Shown here: positions 34,689 through 43,108 of the stretch, piece by piece
Numbering within the stretch: the first letter of the stretch is position 1
How the letters are laid out: each line of letters starts with the position of its first letter
NCBI RefSeq assembly: GCF_900184895.1
Contig: NZ_FXZK01000013.1
Coordinates: 1 to 64,000 of the forward strand
Direction of reading: 5' to 3'
Origin: Flavimaricola marinus
GTDB lineage: Bacteria > Pseudomonadota > Alphaproteobacteria > Rhodobacterales > Rhodobacteraceae
DNA: 64,000 bases
Made by a program: the position numbers and the translations under genes
The notes under the pieces: model-generated
The model's input: the letters and a program-made list of their open reading frames with translations, nothing else
Told to the model about the DNA's origin: nothing
The model's database searches: none

Positions 34689-35561
34689 TCATTTCACAGC
34701 GCCCTGCGTCAGGCCGCCGATGAACTGGCGCTGGAGGATAAGAAAAGTCGCCAGAATCGGCAGGATCGACAGGGCGAGTCCCGCCATCATAATCCCGTAG
34801 TCGGCCCTCAGAGCGACGGCGAAGCTCATCACGCCGATGGTGACGGTCTTGACGCTGTCGCTTTCCACGAAGGTGAGCGCGAAGATGAATTCGTTCCAGA
34901 CACCCATTGCAGCGATCAGGCCAGCCGAGGCGAGGATCGGCCTACAGAGCGGCATGTAGATGTCGCGCCAGACCAGCCCCTCGCTCGCCCCCTCTACCAG
35001 CGCGGCCTCCCGTAAGTCGGGAGGAATGCCGACCATATAGGACCGGATCAAGAAAGTCGTGAACGGCAGATGGAAGGCAACGTTGGGCAGGATCAGGGCG
35101 AAGTAGGTGTTGTAGAGATCCGTCGCTGCCAGAACCTTGAACAATGGGAATAGGCTGACCTCGGGCGGCAGGATCATCCCGCCAAGTATCGACATGTAGA
35201 TCGCGGCCTTCGCTGGAAAGCTCATCACCACCAGCGCATAAGCCGCCATCGAGGAAAGCGTCAGCACGGTTGTCACAGTCGCAACGGTGACGATGACCGA
35301 GTTTAGAAGATAACGCGAGATGCCGTAACCCCAGGCGGTGGTGAAGTTTTCCCAGCGCCACGTCTCTGGCAGCGCCCACGAGGCCGAGAAAAGCTCATTG
35401 GTGGACTTAAAGGCGTTCAAGAACAGCCAGATCATCGGATAGACGCAGATGACCGATAGTGTCAGGAACACGGCCCAGAGGATGACCCGATTAATGACCT
35501 CTCCGGCCTGCCGATGCACGGTAGAAATGGGGCGCTCAGCGTTCAACGCGCTATCGGCCAT
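34689..35561 (-). CDS. Carbohydrate ABC transporter permease (MalG type)
   Basis: A 290-residue six-helix permease. The CUT1 EAA loop is visible (REAALVEGASEGLVWRDIYMPLCRPILAS), with flanking hydrophobic segments (VILWAVFLTLSVICVYPMIWLFLNAF, ILGGMILPPEVSLFPLFKVL, IMMAGLALSILPILATFLI). It is the second membrane subunit, one base downstream of the MalF-type gene. Confidence 0.9.
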   Translation of the reverse strand: MADSALNAERPISTVHRQAGEVINRVILWAVFLTLSVICVYPMIWLFLNAFKSTNELFSASWALPETWRWENFTTAWGYGISRYLLNSVIVTVATVTTVLTLSSMAAYALVVMSFPAKAAIYMSILGGMILPPEVSLFPLFKVLAATDLYNTYFALILPNVAFHLPFTTFLIRSYMVGIPPDLREAALVEGASEGLVWRDIYMPLCRPILASAGLIAAMGVWNEFIFALTFVESDSVKTVTIGVMSFAVALRADYGIMMAGLALSILPILATFLILQRQFIGGLTQGAVK

Positions 35562-35562
35562 C

Positions 35563-36459
35563 TCATCGATCCTTCTGCAGCTTGATCTGCACCACGCCGA
35601 TTGTCAGGGCAATGAAGAAAATCACCGTGGCGATGGCAGAGGAGTAGCCGATTACGTCGTCGCGGAAGGCTGCGCGATACATCAGCGTGCCCAGTACTTC
35701 GGAGGAATGGTTTGGTCCGCCGGCAGTCATCACCCAGACGATATCGAAGACCTTGAGCGAGCCGAGGATGGTAATGATCGTGACGATCAGGATGGTTTCC
35801 CGCGCCCCCGGAACGGTGAGGTTCCAGAAGATCCGCGGGCCCGAAGCACCCTCCAACTCCATTGCCTCGTAAAGGTCGCGCGGGATCGCGCGGATCGCGA
35901 CCATGAAGAGTGCCATGATGTATCCGGTCCACTGCCATTGGCTGACCATGATTATCGTAAAGAGTGCTGTGGCAGGATCGCCCAACCAGGCACGCGACCA
36001 GTCTCCCAGCCCCAACTCCCAAAGAGCTTGGTCGACCAGGCCCATTGCTGGGGCGAGCAGGAGCTGCCAGATTAGCCCAACCACGACGACGGGTAGGATC
36101 GACGGCAGGAAAAGTGCGCTGCGGAAGGTGTTGGCCGCGAACCTGGGAAAGATCCGCGCCTCAAGCACGGCCGCAAGCGTAAGCGCCACACCCACTTGGA
36201 AGAACACCGAGATCAGCGCGTAGAGCGCATTGTTCACTAGGCCTTGCAGGAAGATGGGGTCGGCCATGAGGCGCGCGTAATTGGCAAGGCCTACGAACGT
36301 TTTGCTGGTCGACATCGCCGAAAAGGAGAACAGGCTGTAGCGCACGTTGGCCAGCGCGGGCCCATAGACGAAGATGACCAGAAAGGCGAGCGTCGGGGCA
36401 ACCCAGAGCCAGCCCTGTAGGCTGGCGCGGTGCGTGCGGTTAGCGGAGGGACGCGTCAT
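35563..36459 (-). CDS. Carbohydrate ABC transporter permease (MalF type)
   Basis: A 298-residue permease from ATG 36459 (AAGGCAG upstream) with six membrane helices (LWVAPTLAFLVIFVYGPALANV, ALISVFFQVGVALTLAAVLEA, LFLPSILPVVVVGLIWQLLL) and the EAA loop YEAMELEGASGPRIFWNLTVPGARETILI. It lies 72 bases after the binding protein gene. Together with the MalG-type permease and MalK-type ATPase it forms a CUT1 importer. Confidence 0.9.
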   Translation of the reverse strand: MTRPSANRTHRASLQGWLWVAPTLAFLVIFVYGPALANVRYSLFSFSAMSTSKTFVGLANYARLMADPIFLQGLVNNALYALISVFFQVGVALTLAAVLEARIFPRFAANTFRSALFLPSILPVVVVGLIWQLLLAPAMGLVDQALWELGLGDWSRAWLGDPATALFTIIMVSQWQWTGYIMALFMVAIRAIPRDLYEAMELEGASGPRIFWNLTVPGARETILIVTIITILGSLKVFDIVWVMTAGGPNHSSEVLGTLMYRAAFRDDVIGYSSAIATVIFFIALTIGVVQIKLQKDR

Positions 36460-36531
36460 CGTGCTGCCTTTTGTATAAAAGGGGACGCGGGCGAGAACCA
36501 GAAGGTCGGCCACCGCCCTTGCCATGGTGCC

Positions 36532-37797
36532 TTAGCGGCCGCCCTGAACATCGAGCGCAGTCGTGCGCACTCTTTCCATCACTGCCTCGGGCGTATCATC
36601 GCCCGACAGCAGGCCCTGTCCGGCGGCGAGGATCACGTTGGCCGACTGGGTGTCCATATCGGTGTCCAGCCACAACGCCATACCGTCCGCCTCTTCGAGC
36701 CGCTGGAGCCCGGCAATGACCTCTTCGCTTGCTGTCTCGCTTGTGACTGAGCCGATCACCGCAGAAGTCATGCCAGTGGTGCGGACATATTCGGCCGCCA
36801 TTTCCGGTGAGGTCAGGAAGTTGAGGAAGTCGAGCGCCTCTTCGGCCACCTCAGTATCGGCCGAAAGCAGGAAGCCTTCCGGCGCGCCGGTCAATAGGGT
36901 CTGGCTGCCCTCAGCTCCGTCAACCGGCGGGATCGCGAAGAAACCCCAGCCGCTTTCTTCCAGGTCAGATCCCGGGATCATGTAGAACTCCACTAGTTCG
37001 AGATACATCATCGCCGCCCGACCGGAGAGAAATGAGCCTCGCGCTGCAGCGTGGGGCAGGGCATTGGCTCCGCGGTTAAAAAAGCCGGCATCACCGAGGT
37101 CCAGATAGACTTGGAGCGCCTCGACATAACCCGGATGGGTGTAGAGATCGTCCGGGTCCGCGAGGAGCTGGTAATCAGCGATGCGGACATCGTTCGGCAC
37201 ATACTTCGCGAAGAGATCGCCGATATAATGCGTTGCGGCCCAGGGCGCCTGATTGCCGTAGGCGATGGGTGTCACGCCTTCTTCCGCGAGTGTCTGAAGG
37301 AGTGTGAGGAACTCTGCGAAGGTCGCAGGCTCCTCAAGGCCGTATTCGTCGAAAATCTCGGTCGAGTAGACCATGTATTTGGCATTGACGTTCGTTGGCA
37401 CGCCAAATTGCCGCCCCTCGAAGCTCAGGGGATCGAGTGCGGCCTCCGAAAACCGCCCCTCCCATTCTGCACCCGCAAGTGCATCTGTCAGGTCATAGGT
37501 GCGTCCTTCGCGGGCAAACTTTCGCCCGAACTCACCCGACCAAGAAAAGTAGATGTCTGGCACTTGGTCTGACGCCATGAGCACACGGATCTTGTCCTTG
37601 TAAGGGTCATCGGCCACTGCCTCCATGACGATGTCGATGTCGGGATTCTGCTCTTCATAGGCTTCGACTGCCGCCTCAAAAAAGGCCATGCTCTCCGGCT
37701 CAGGATATTTGTGCAGGAAGCTGATCGTCGTCTGATCCTGGGCGAACGCGCTGGATGCGATAAGGCCAAGCGCTGTAGCTGCGAGAAGTCTGGTCAT
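36532..37797 (-). CDS. Extracellular sugar-type solute-binding protein (family 1)
   Basis: A 421-residue binding protein from ATG 37797, preceded by AAGGGAG. Signal peptide MTRLLAATALGLIASSAFA, then ISFLHKYPEPESMAFFEAAVEAYEEQNPDI, DDPYKDKIRVLMASDQVPDIYFSWSGEF and GRAAMMYLELVEFYMIPGSDL, the fold of family 1 (MalE-like) carbohydrate binders. It is the first gene of the long operon containing two frlB/frlD pairs, so its ligand is probably a sugar-amine conjugate. The promoter region contains GGTATA repeats. Confidence 0.88.
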   Translation of the reverse strand: MTRLLAATALGLIASSAFAQDQTTISFLHKYPEPESMAFFEAAVEAYEEQNPDIDIVMEAVADDPYKDKIRVLMASDQVPDIYFSWSGEFGRKFAREGRTYDLTDALAGAEWEGRFSEAALDPLSFEGRQFGVPTNVNAKYMVYSTEIFDEYGLEEPATFAEFLTLLQTLAEEGVTPIAYGNQAPWAATHYIGDLFAKYVPNDVRIADYQLLADPDDLYTHPGYVEALQVYLDLGDAGFFNRGANALPHAAARGSFLSGRAAMMYLELVEFYMIPGSDLEESGWGFFAIPPVDGAEGSQTLLTGAPEGFLLSADTEVAEEALDFLNFLTSPEMAAEYVRTTGMTSAVIGSVTSETASEEVIAGLQRLEEADGMALWLDTDMDTQSANVILAAGQGLLSGDDTPEAVMERVRTTALDVQGGR

Positions 37798-37834
37798 TCT
37801 GAACACTCCCTTGTTGGTCATTCACGCCTGACAG

Positions 37835-38065
37835 TATACCAGTCAGACCGAAACGTTGTTATTGGTATATAAAAATCAGACCAATGCTTTACTGGCAACA
37901 GTTTTATTCGCCAGCTCGTCAATTTACAAAGGTTTCTGCACTGCAGCGCTGTCGCTGCCATTGCGAAGGTCGTCCAATCTTGGTATATTATGAATATTAG
38001 AACCCGCGCGCCGTAGTCGCATTCAGCACGGTATCCGGCGATTGGTGAGAAGAGGGATTATACCA
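37835..38065. promoter_or_regulatory. Divergent promoter region with four GGTATA/TATACC repeats
   Basis: The space between the binding-protein gene and the divergent GntR gene contains TATACCA at 37835-37841, TGGTATA at 37863-37869, TGGTATA at 37981-37987 and TATACCA at 38059-38065. They form two inverted pairs, one near each gene. HutC-subfamily GntR regulators often bind GT.TA.AC-like palindromes, so these are candidate operators of the regulator encoded at 38069. Confidence 0.5.
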
Positions 38066-38068
38066 AGT

Positions 38069-38917
38069 ATGCCAAAAGAACTATCCGAATTGCAAAGCTC
38101 GACTCCGTCGCGAGGCGTGATCGAGCGGCGGGCTGAAGCGCTGATCCGGCGCCTTCTGCCCGAAATTGGCATGTCACCAGGCGATAAAATCCCCTCCGAA
38201 CGCGACTTGGCGGAGCGATTCGGCATCTCGCGCATGACCGTCCGGAAGGCGATCGACCATATGGTTGATCTAGGCCAACTCGAGCGGCGCGGGACGGCCG
38301 GCACGTTCATCCCCGAAGTCGCAGTCGTACGTCCCCTGTCAAAACGTATTTCAACCGCGATCTCCGAGGTAGTGGGTCAGCGCGGCAAACTGCCGGGATC
38401 GAAACTGCTGTTCTTTGAACAGGCCAGCGCAGATGCCCATGTCGCCCGGCGTCTTCGGCTGGAAAATGGTGACGGGGTGATCGTCATCAAGCGCCTTCGA
38501 CTGTCGGACAGCGTGCCTTTCTGCGTCGAGATCTCATATCTGCCACTGGAGAGCGTGCCCGGTCTAGTCGCCGCCGACTTGATGGACGCCCCCTCCCTCT
38601 ATGCGCTACTGCGGGACAGATACGGCATGACCTTCGCCAAGTCAGACTTCCAAGTCACGGTGGGCGCCGCACCCGAGGCCGAAGCGACCTTACTGGGCAT
38701 CGCGGTCGATGCCCCGACCTTGTTGATGCGCTCTTTGGTCTACGACGTAACGGACCGGCCGGTCGAGTATCTGATTTCATGGAACCACCCCGACCGGGTG
38801 GCTTTCGAATCCTACCGATACGACGGCAATCCGATTACCAGCGTCTATACTGATTGGACCCGTCCGACAAAGGGGGAGGCCGCGGGGCCGCCCTCCGGCG
38901 TCGCCGATCGCCAATGA
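38069..38917 (+). CDS. GntR-family regulator with UTRA domain
   Basis: A 282-residue HutC-subfamily regulator: HTH in residues about 20-88 (GVIERRAEALIRRLLPEIGM, IPSERDLAERFGISRMTVRKAIDHMVDLGQLERRGTAGTF) and a UTRA domain (KRLRLSDSVPFCVEISYLPL, LLMRSLVYDVTDRPVEYLISWNHPDRVAFE). A TTG/GTG start at 38042-38045 is open, but ATG 38069 lies 11 bases after AGAGGGA. It is divergent from the 37797-to-26022 operon and is its likely local regulator, with the GGTATA repeats as sites. Confidence 0.85.
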   Translation: MPKELSELQSSTPSRGVIERRAEALIRRLLPEIGMSPGDKIPSERDLAERFGISRMTVRKAIDHMVDLGQLERRGTAGTFIPEVAVVRPLSKRISTAISEVVGQRGKLPGSKLLFFEQASADAHVARRLRLENGDGVIVIKRLRLSDSVPFCVEISYLPLESVPGLVAADLMDAPSLYALLRDRYGMTFAKSDFQVTVGAAPEAEATLLGIAVDAPTLLMRSLVYDVTDRPVEYLISWNHPDRVAFESYRYDGNPITSVYTDWTRPTKGEAAGPPSGVADRQ

Positions 38918-39215
38918 CAGGGTCGGCGGCGTCGTGCGTAACTCTTGCACAAGGCCGATTAGACACCCACAGTTAGAATTATGCCACACGCCACGTTGCC
39001 CTCAAGTTGCCACGCGGAAATCTTCGAGAAGCAAGCTGCGGCGCGGTGGCTGAGCCCATTACGGAATGCCTTGTCCAGATCAGTCTTGCCGTAGATTAGC
39101 GCGAGTGGGCTCTCGGCTCAGGCAAAGAATGCCTCGGTCTTCTTGGCGCTGTGTCTCGGATACGCAGCAAGGCGCAAGGGTCTTTTACACTTGAATGAGG
39201 CCGCTCGGTCGCGAC
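38918..39215. other. Non-coding stretch after GntR gene
   Basis: About 300 bp between the GntR gene and the IS5 remnant. No frame here shows a recognisable protein, and I found no convincing terminator hairpin. A short minus-strand frame (ESPLALIYGKTDLDKAFRNG) may be debris of a lost gene but could not be identified. Confidence 0.4.
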
Positions 39216-39784
39216 TAGGGTCTGGACTCATTGACTTTCACAGCCAGTAGATGACGAGTGCAGCGAGGGCGATGGCTGACAAAAAGACCTTCGGGCACCT
39301 GTCGTATCGTGTTGCCACGCGGCGCCAGTCCTTGAGCCTGCCGAACATTATCTCGATCCGGTTGCGGCGTTTGTAGCGGCGCTTGTCGTATTTCACGTTG
39401 GTCTTGCGCTGTTTGCGACCTGGGATGCAGGCGCGTATTCCTTTATCTTTCAACCCTTCTCGGAACCAGTCAGCGTCATAACCGCGATCCCCGAGCAACC
39501 AGCCGACTTTGGGCAGGCTGCTCAGGAGAGCCCGTGCGCCGATATAGTCGCTGACCTGCCCGGCAGTGACGAACAGGTTCAGTGGCCGCCCTTGGCTGTC
39601 GCAGTTGGCGTGCAGCTTGGTATTCATCCCGCCCTTGGTGCGCCCAATCAGACGTCCGCGCCCCCCTTTTTCACGCCCATGCTGGTCGCAGTTCGGTGTG
39701 CCTTGAGATATGTTGCGTCGATCATCACGGTTTTCTCTTCGCCGTGTCTGGCTGCGAGGCCGACCATCATCTGCGCAAAGACCC
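39216..39784 (-). mobile_element. IS5-family (IS427 group-like) insertion sequence, 5'-truncated
   Basis: The minus strand encodes two overlapping parts of an IS5-type transposase. The upstream frame gives RVFAQMMVGLAARHGEEKTV then MIDATYLKAHRTATSMGVKK; the downstream frame (start 39627, stop 39238) gives MNTKLHANCDSQGRPLNLFV, LLGDRGYDADWFREGLKDKG and ends RCPKVFLSAIALAALVIYWL, including the DDE-type D and E motifs. They join at a run of five A and six G on the coding strand, the kind of slippery site used for programmed frameshifting in this group. The N-terminal part (about 90 residues) is missing where helicase sequence begins at about 39785. One putative end (GGGTCTGGACTCATTGAC) lies at about 39216. 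Not autonomous as it stands. Confidence 0.75.
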
Positions 39785-40234
39785 TACTGCTCGCGGATCG
39801 TGCACTGGAACCTCCCGCGGAACCCTGTCGATATCGAGCAGCGTGAAGGACGGGTCCATCGTTACAAAGACCATGCTGTTCGGCGCAATGTCGTCGCTGC
39901 TTTTTCGGCCACTCCTCTCGCTGCGCAGAGCAGGCAATCACCATGGGTCTCCATGTTTGAGGCAGCGCAAGCTGATGAGGTTTCAAAGGGCCACTCGGGA
40001 GACATCATTCTGTTCTGGATCTACCAAGGTAATCACAAAATTGAGCGGGTCGTCCTCATTCCGCCCTTCAGCCGCGAGAAGGAACCCTACAAGGATCTCA
40101 TCACATCTCTGGCCACTTACCGTCTGGCCTTTGGCCAACCGCGCCAAGATGAATTGATTAGCCTCTTTTCGGGTATGGACGACGACTTTATCCAAGAATT
40201 ATCGGAGCTTCAGATATCGCTTAGGCCAAACTGA
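39785..40234 (+). pseudogene. C-terminal remnant of an SNF2-type helicase
   Basis: The frame ending in TGA at 40232-40234 starts abruptly with YCSRIVHWNLPRNPVDIEQR and EGRVHRYKDHAVRRNV, which are helicase motifs V and VI (arginine-finger region QREGRVHR), followed by a C-terminal extension (FWIYQGNHKIERVVLIPPFS, DLITSLATYRLAFGQPRQDE). The ATPase and remaining helicase lobes are absent; the IS5 remnant abuts the break. Proteins with this ending occur in large plasmid helicases, some in defence loci, but too little remains to say which. Confidence 0.65.
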
Positions 40235-40320
40235 CGCGCCCCGCCGAAAGGTCACATCGGCACCTTTAGCGAGAGCCAAGCAACCCTGTTCCTTCATGGC
40301 TGACGCCTACCTCAGAGCAT

Positions 40321-41388
40321 TCAGCTCGTTGGTCGCCACATCCGGTACCGCCCCTGCCCAGTCACCTCGCGGATCAGGCCGTGCGTTTCCATCCAGGCGA
40401 GGTTGCGCTGAACGGCGGCGCGGCTGGTGCCAGTCATGGTCTCCGCCATCGGAGCGGACACGAGCGGCCATTCCGTCAGCACAGTGCGTAAGGCCGGGGG
40501 CGTGCTGCCAGAGAGCGGGGTCATCATGGTTTTCGCCCTTGTTGACCATGCCTCGATATCGTCGAGTTGCCGCATTGCGGTCAGACATCCGGTCTCCATC
40601 CCGTCAAGCCAGCGCGCTAGACGGTCAGCCGGTGGGCCACTGGCACGCAGGCCCCCTGCCCCGCCCATGGCCAGAGGCGCAAAGACTGCGCCTCTCCCCT
40701 CGCTTGCCGCGATCCGTGCGGCCGTAACCGCCGCTTCTATCTGGTCGCCGTACTGCCCAAGGCCTGCAAGTCTCCAGAGGTGATAACCCATGCAGGCGCG
40801 GGTTATCGGGTGAAGATCGGCGACTTGTGCCAGCAAGTCGAGCCAACCGCCCGCGCGGTCCGCAAAGGGCTCGGCTTCATCTGCCATATTCTCGGGATCG
40901 CGGCGGTCGAGAAAGGCGGCCAGGTCCACCTCTGGGCCTGGCCCCCCTGTCAGACGACGTACCGCCCAACCTACACGTGCAAGGACTGCGGTGTCGTCGT
41001 GCGCGCCGGACAGGCGCATGGAGATCCAGAGCGCCAGCCGATCCGGGCCAATGCGATCACCCACGAACCAGCTGAGGTCGGCAGCCTCTATCAGGGCAAG
41101 CCTGTGCCGCCATCCTTCCGGGCCGCGCTTTAGCCGGTCGTCCAGCGCACCGACGCGACCGGCCACACGGGCAAGACGCGCGGCATGACCCGCCTCCGCT
41201 TTGCTCCAATCGTCGAGGACCTCGGCTTCACGCGGTTCGGCCCGAGGTCCGGGCGGCAGATAATCCGGTTCCTCTTCCATCGGGCCGGGCAGAAACCACA
41301 GGTCGTCCTCGGACGTCTGTTCCACCTCCTCAGCGTCGAGGAAGAGAGCATCCGATTCATCATGGAAGGCAGGCGCTTGAGGCTTCAT
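40321..41388 (-). CDS. DUF1403-like plasmid protein with C-terminal winged helix
   Basis: A 355-residue protein rich in acidic residues at the N-terminus (residues 1-45), with a helical middle (GRVGALDDRLKRGPEGWRHR, WISMRLSGAHDDTAVLARVGW) and a C-terminal winged-helix-like end (LVSAPMAETMTGTSRAAVQRNLAWMETHGLIREVTGQGRY). It resembles DUF1403 proteins of rhizobial and rhodobacterial plasmids, whose role is not known to me. It is divergent from the serine recombinase gene at 41616. A 60-residue fragment of a second, diverged copy lies at 25686-25880. Confidence 0.6.
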   Translation of the reverse strand: MKPQAPAFHDESDALFLDAEEVEQTSEDDLWFLPGPMEEEPDYLPPGPRAEPREAEVLDDWSKAEAGHAARLARVAGRVGALDDRLKRGPEGWRHRLALIEAADLSWFVGDRIGPDRLALWISMRLSGAHDDTAVLARVGWAVRRLTGGPGPEVDLAAFLDRRDPENMADEAEPFADRAGGWLDLLAQVADLHPITRACMGYHLWRLAGLGQYGDQIEAAVTAARIAASEGRGAVFAPLAMGGAGGLRASGPPADRLARWLDGMETGCLTAMRQLDDIEAWSTRAKTMMTPLSGSTPPALRTVLTEWPLVSAPMAETMTGTSRAAVQRNLAWMETHGLIREVTGQGRYRMWRPTS

Positions 41389-41567
41389 ATGCGCAAAATA
41401 GTGGATTTCTGCACTTTACCCAAGGGTTTTGTCGGATTGCGCCCAAGCTCCTTATATAGCACGCGCAGGCGATGGTCAGCGAGGGTTGTCTGATCGCGCT
41501 CATTGTATGGGAAACCAAGGGCATTCCGGTAAGCAACATCAGAGAACCCGCCCTTGCATTCGTTCAC

Positions 41568-41613
41568 AAACGGTCGTTTAGTAGCGATACATTAAACTGC
41601 AAACGGCCCGTTT
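41568..41613. promoter_or_regulatory. Paired inverted repeats before the recombinase gene
   Basis: AAACGGTCGTTT at 41568-41579 and AAACGGCCCGTTT at 41601-41613 are two near-identical palindromic elements 33 bp apart, the second ending three bases before the recombinase ATG. Serine resolvases commonly bind several imperfect inverted repeats (res subsites) just upstream of their own gene and thereby repress it. These are candidate res/operator subsites. Confidence 0.45.
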
Positions 41614-41615
41614 TC

Positions 41616-42512
41616 ATGCCCCTGATAGGCTACGCCCGTGTTTCCACAGAGGATCAGACCCCCCTGCCCCAGTCTGAGGCCCTGCAAACTGCGGGTTGCG
41701 TCGAGATCTTTGAAGAGCACGCCTCGGGCGGCAATCGCGCGCGACCGGTGCTGGCAAGCGTGCTCGAACGCGTCCAGAGCGGCGATACGCTGGTCGTTGT
41801 GCGGATCGACCGGCTTGCGCGGTCTCTGTCGCACTTGCTGGAGGTGATCGAACGTCTGGAGGCCAAGGGCGCCTTCTTCCGCTCCCTGCAGGACCCCATC
41901 GACACCGCATCCCCGCAGGGCAAATTCACGCTGCAAGTTCTGGGCGCCGCCGCCGAATTCGAACGCGCCCTGATCCGAGAGCGCACCAAGGCTGGGCTTG
42001 CCTCGGCACGCGCCAAAGGGCGCGTTGGCGGCAATCCGGGACTTCGCGCCAAAGACCCCGCCGCGCTGCGCAAGGTGCGGCTGGCGCGGCAGGACGGCTA
42101 TATGGAGCGTCTGAACGAGACCGCGCAGGATTGGGTGCCCCATGTGCGCCGCCTGCGCCCCGATATGGCCTGGGAAGATGTTTTGCGAATTATAAATGGC
42201 CCCCTGCCCCACGACCGGCGCTGGTCTCAAAGCCGCCTGCTGCGCGCCGTGAAAGCCTATGTCCGCGACGGGTTTCTGCCCGATGAAGTGCTTGGCCGCG
42301 CCGGACGCCGCGACACCGACGATCGCCTGCCCGCTATCGTGGCGGGCATCAAGGGCGCGGACCCGGACATCACGCTTCAGGCGATCTGTGATCGGCTGGA
42401 GTCAATGCGTGAGCGCACACCACGTGGTCGGACAAGTTGGCAACCGTCTTCTGTTAAAATGCTGCTCGAACGAGCGGAACGACTTGGCTTGCTGATCAGG
42501 CAAATGGATTGA
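41616..42512 (+). CDS. Serine recombinase (resolvase/invertase family)
   Basis: A 298-residue small serine recombinase with an extended C-terminus. The catalytic domain reads MPLIGYARVSTEDQTPLPQS with nucleophile Ser10, then VVVRIDRLARSLSHLLEVIE and GAAAEFERALIRERTKAGLASARAKGR, containing the active-site arginines and the long E helix. A typical resolvase is about 190 residues; the extra roughly 100 C-terminal residues hold repeated HTH-like segments (WEDVLRIINGPLPHDRRWSQ). Start 41616 is the Met directly before the conserved domain. The likely role is plasmid multimer resolution or a transposon resolvase. It converges with vapC, overlapping by 17 bases. Confidence 0.85.
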   Translation: MPLIGYARVSTEDQTPLPQSEALQTAGCVEIFEEHASGGNRARPVLASVLERVQSGDTLVVVRIDRLARSLSHLLEVIERLEAKGAFFRSLQDPIDTASPQGKFTLQVLGAAAEFERALIRERTKAGLASARAKGRVGGNPGLRAKDPAALRKVRLARQDGYMERLNETAQDWVPHVRRLRPDMAWEDVLRIINGPLPHDRRWSQSRLLRAVKAYVRDGFLPDEVLGRAGRRDTDDRLPAIVAGIKGADPDITLQAICDRLESMRERTPRGRTSWQPSSVKMLLERAERLGLLIRQMD

Positions 42513-42891
42513 CGACGCGCAGCCGATCTTCGACCAGCAATCCGTCGTGCATGTCCTCCGTCCACAACGTCGTGCATCCAGCTAACAGCGCGGCTGACAC
42601 GATCATCGCGTCATAGACCGATAGCTGGTATGTCTCTGCCAAGGCTCGACCCACCTGATGGGTTTGAAACGTCAGGTCCTCGACCGGGCACAGGGACTGG
42701 ATACCTTCGAGAAACGCGCCGGTATCCTCCCAGCTGAGCCCAGCTTTCCTCCGGCAATTGACCATCGCTTCGTTCAGGACCTGCACACTGATCCGCGGCC
42801 CCTGCCCCAGGATTTCTTCCGCCCGATCCGCCTTTGGGCCGTCGTCAAGAAGGTAAAGGACTACATTTGTATCCGCGAATTCAGCGCTCAT
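42496..42891 (-). CDS. vapC: VapC-type PIN-domain toxin
   Basis: A 131-residue PIN-domain protein with the four acidic residues expected for the RNase site: D7 (ADTNVVLYL), E41 (LNEAMVN), D94 (YDAMIVSAALLAG) and D113 (TEDMHDG). VapC toxins cleave specific RNAs. It overlaps the antitoxin gene by 11 bases, the normal coupled order. Plasmid stabilisation is the likely role beside repABC. Confidence 0.88.
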   Translation of the reverse strand: MSAEFADTNVVLYLLDDGPKADRAEEILGQGPRISVQVLNEAMVNCRRKAGLSWEDTGAFLEGIQSLCPVEDLTFQTHQVGRALAETYQLSVYDAMIVSAALLAGCTTLWTEDMHDGLLVEDRLRVVNPFA

Positions 42892-43108
42892 GCGCAGCGT
42901 CGCGGCTCAGGCGTGCGTCCTTGGATAGCTTTCCGCGAAACCGTCTTAGCCCTTGCAGGACTTCATCGGCGCGAAGTTGGCGCTTGACCAGAATGGTTCC
43001 ATCGTCCTTCACCAGGTCGATCTGATCGCCTTCCTTTAGGCCGAGTTCCCGCACAAGATCCGCGGGTAGCCGGACTGCAAGGGAGTTTCCCCATTTGGCA
43101 ACTTGCAT
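42881..43108 (-). CDS. vapB: VapB-type AbrB/SpoVT-like antitoxin
   Basis: A 75-residue protein with a swapped-hairpin AbrB domain (VAKWGNSLAVRLPADLVRELGLKEGDQIDLV) followed by a C-terminal tail (QGLRRFRGKLSKDARLS) that should bind the toxin. It is the first gene of the pair and should repress its own promoter in the region above 43108. Confidence 0.88.
   Translation of the reverse strand: MQVAKWGNSLAVRLPADLVRELGLKEGDQIDLVKDDGTILVKRQLRADEVLQGLRRFRGKLSKDARLSRDAAHER

Noticed and set aside
39648-39986. Independent small minus-strand gene upstream of the transposase
   Set aside because: Its last third is transposase sequence and its first part is antisense to the helicase tail, so it is not a gene of its own.
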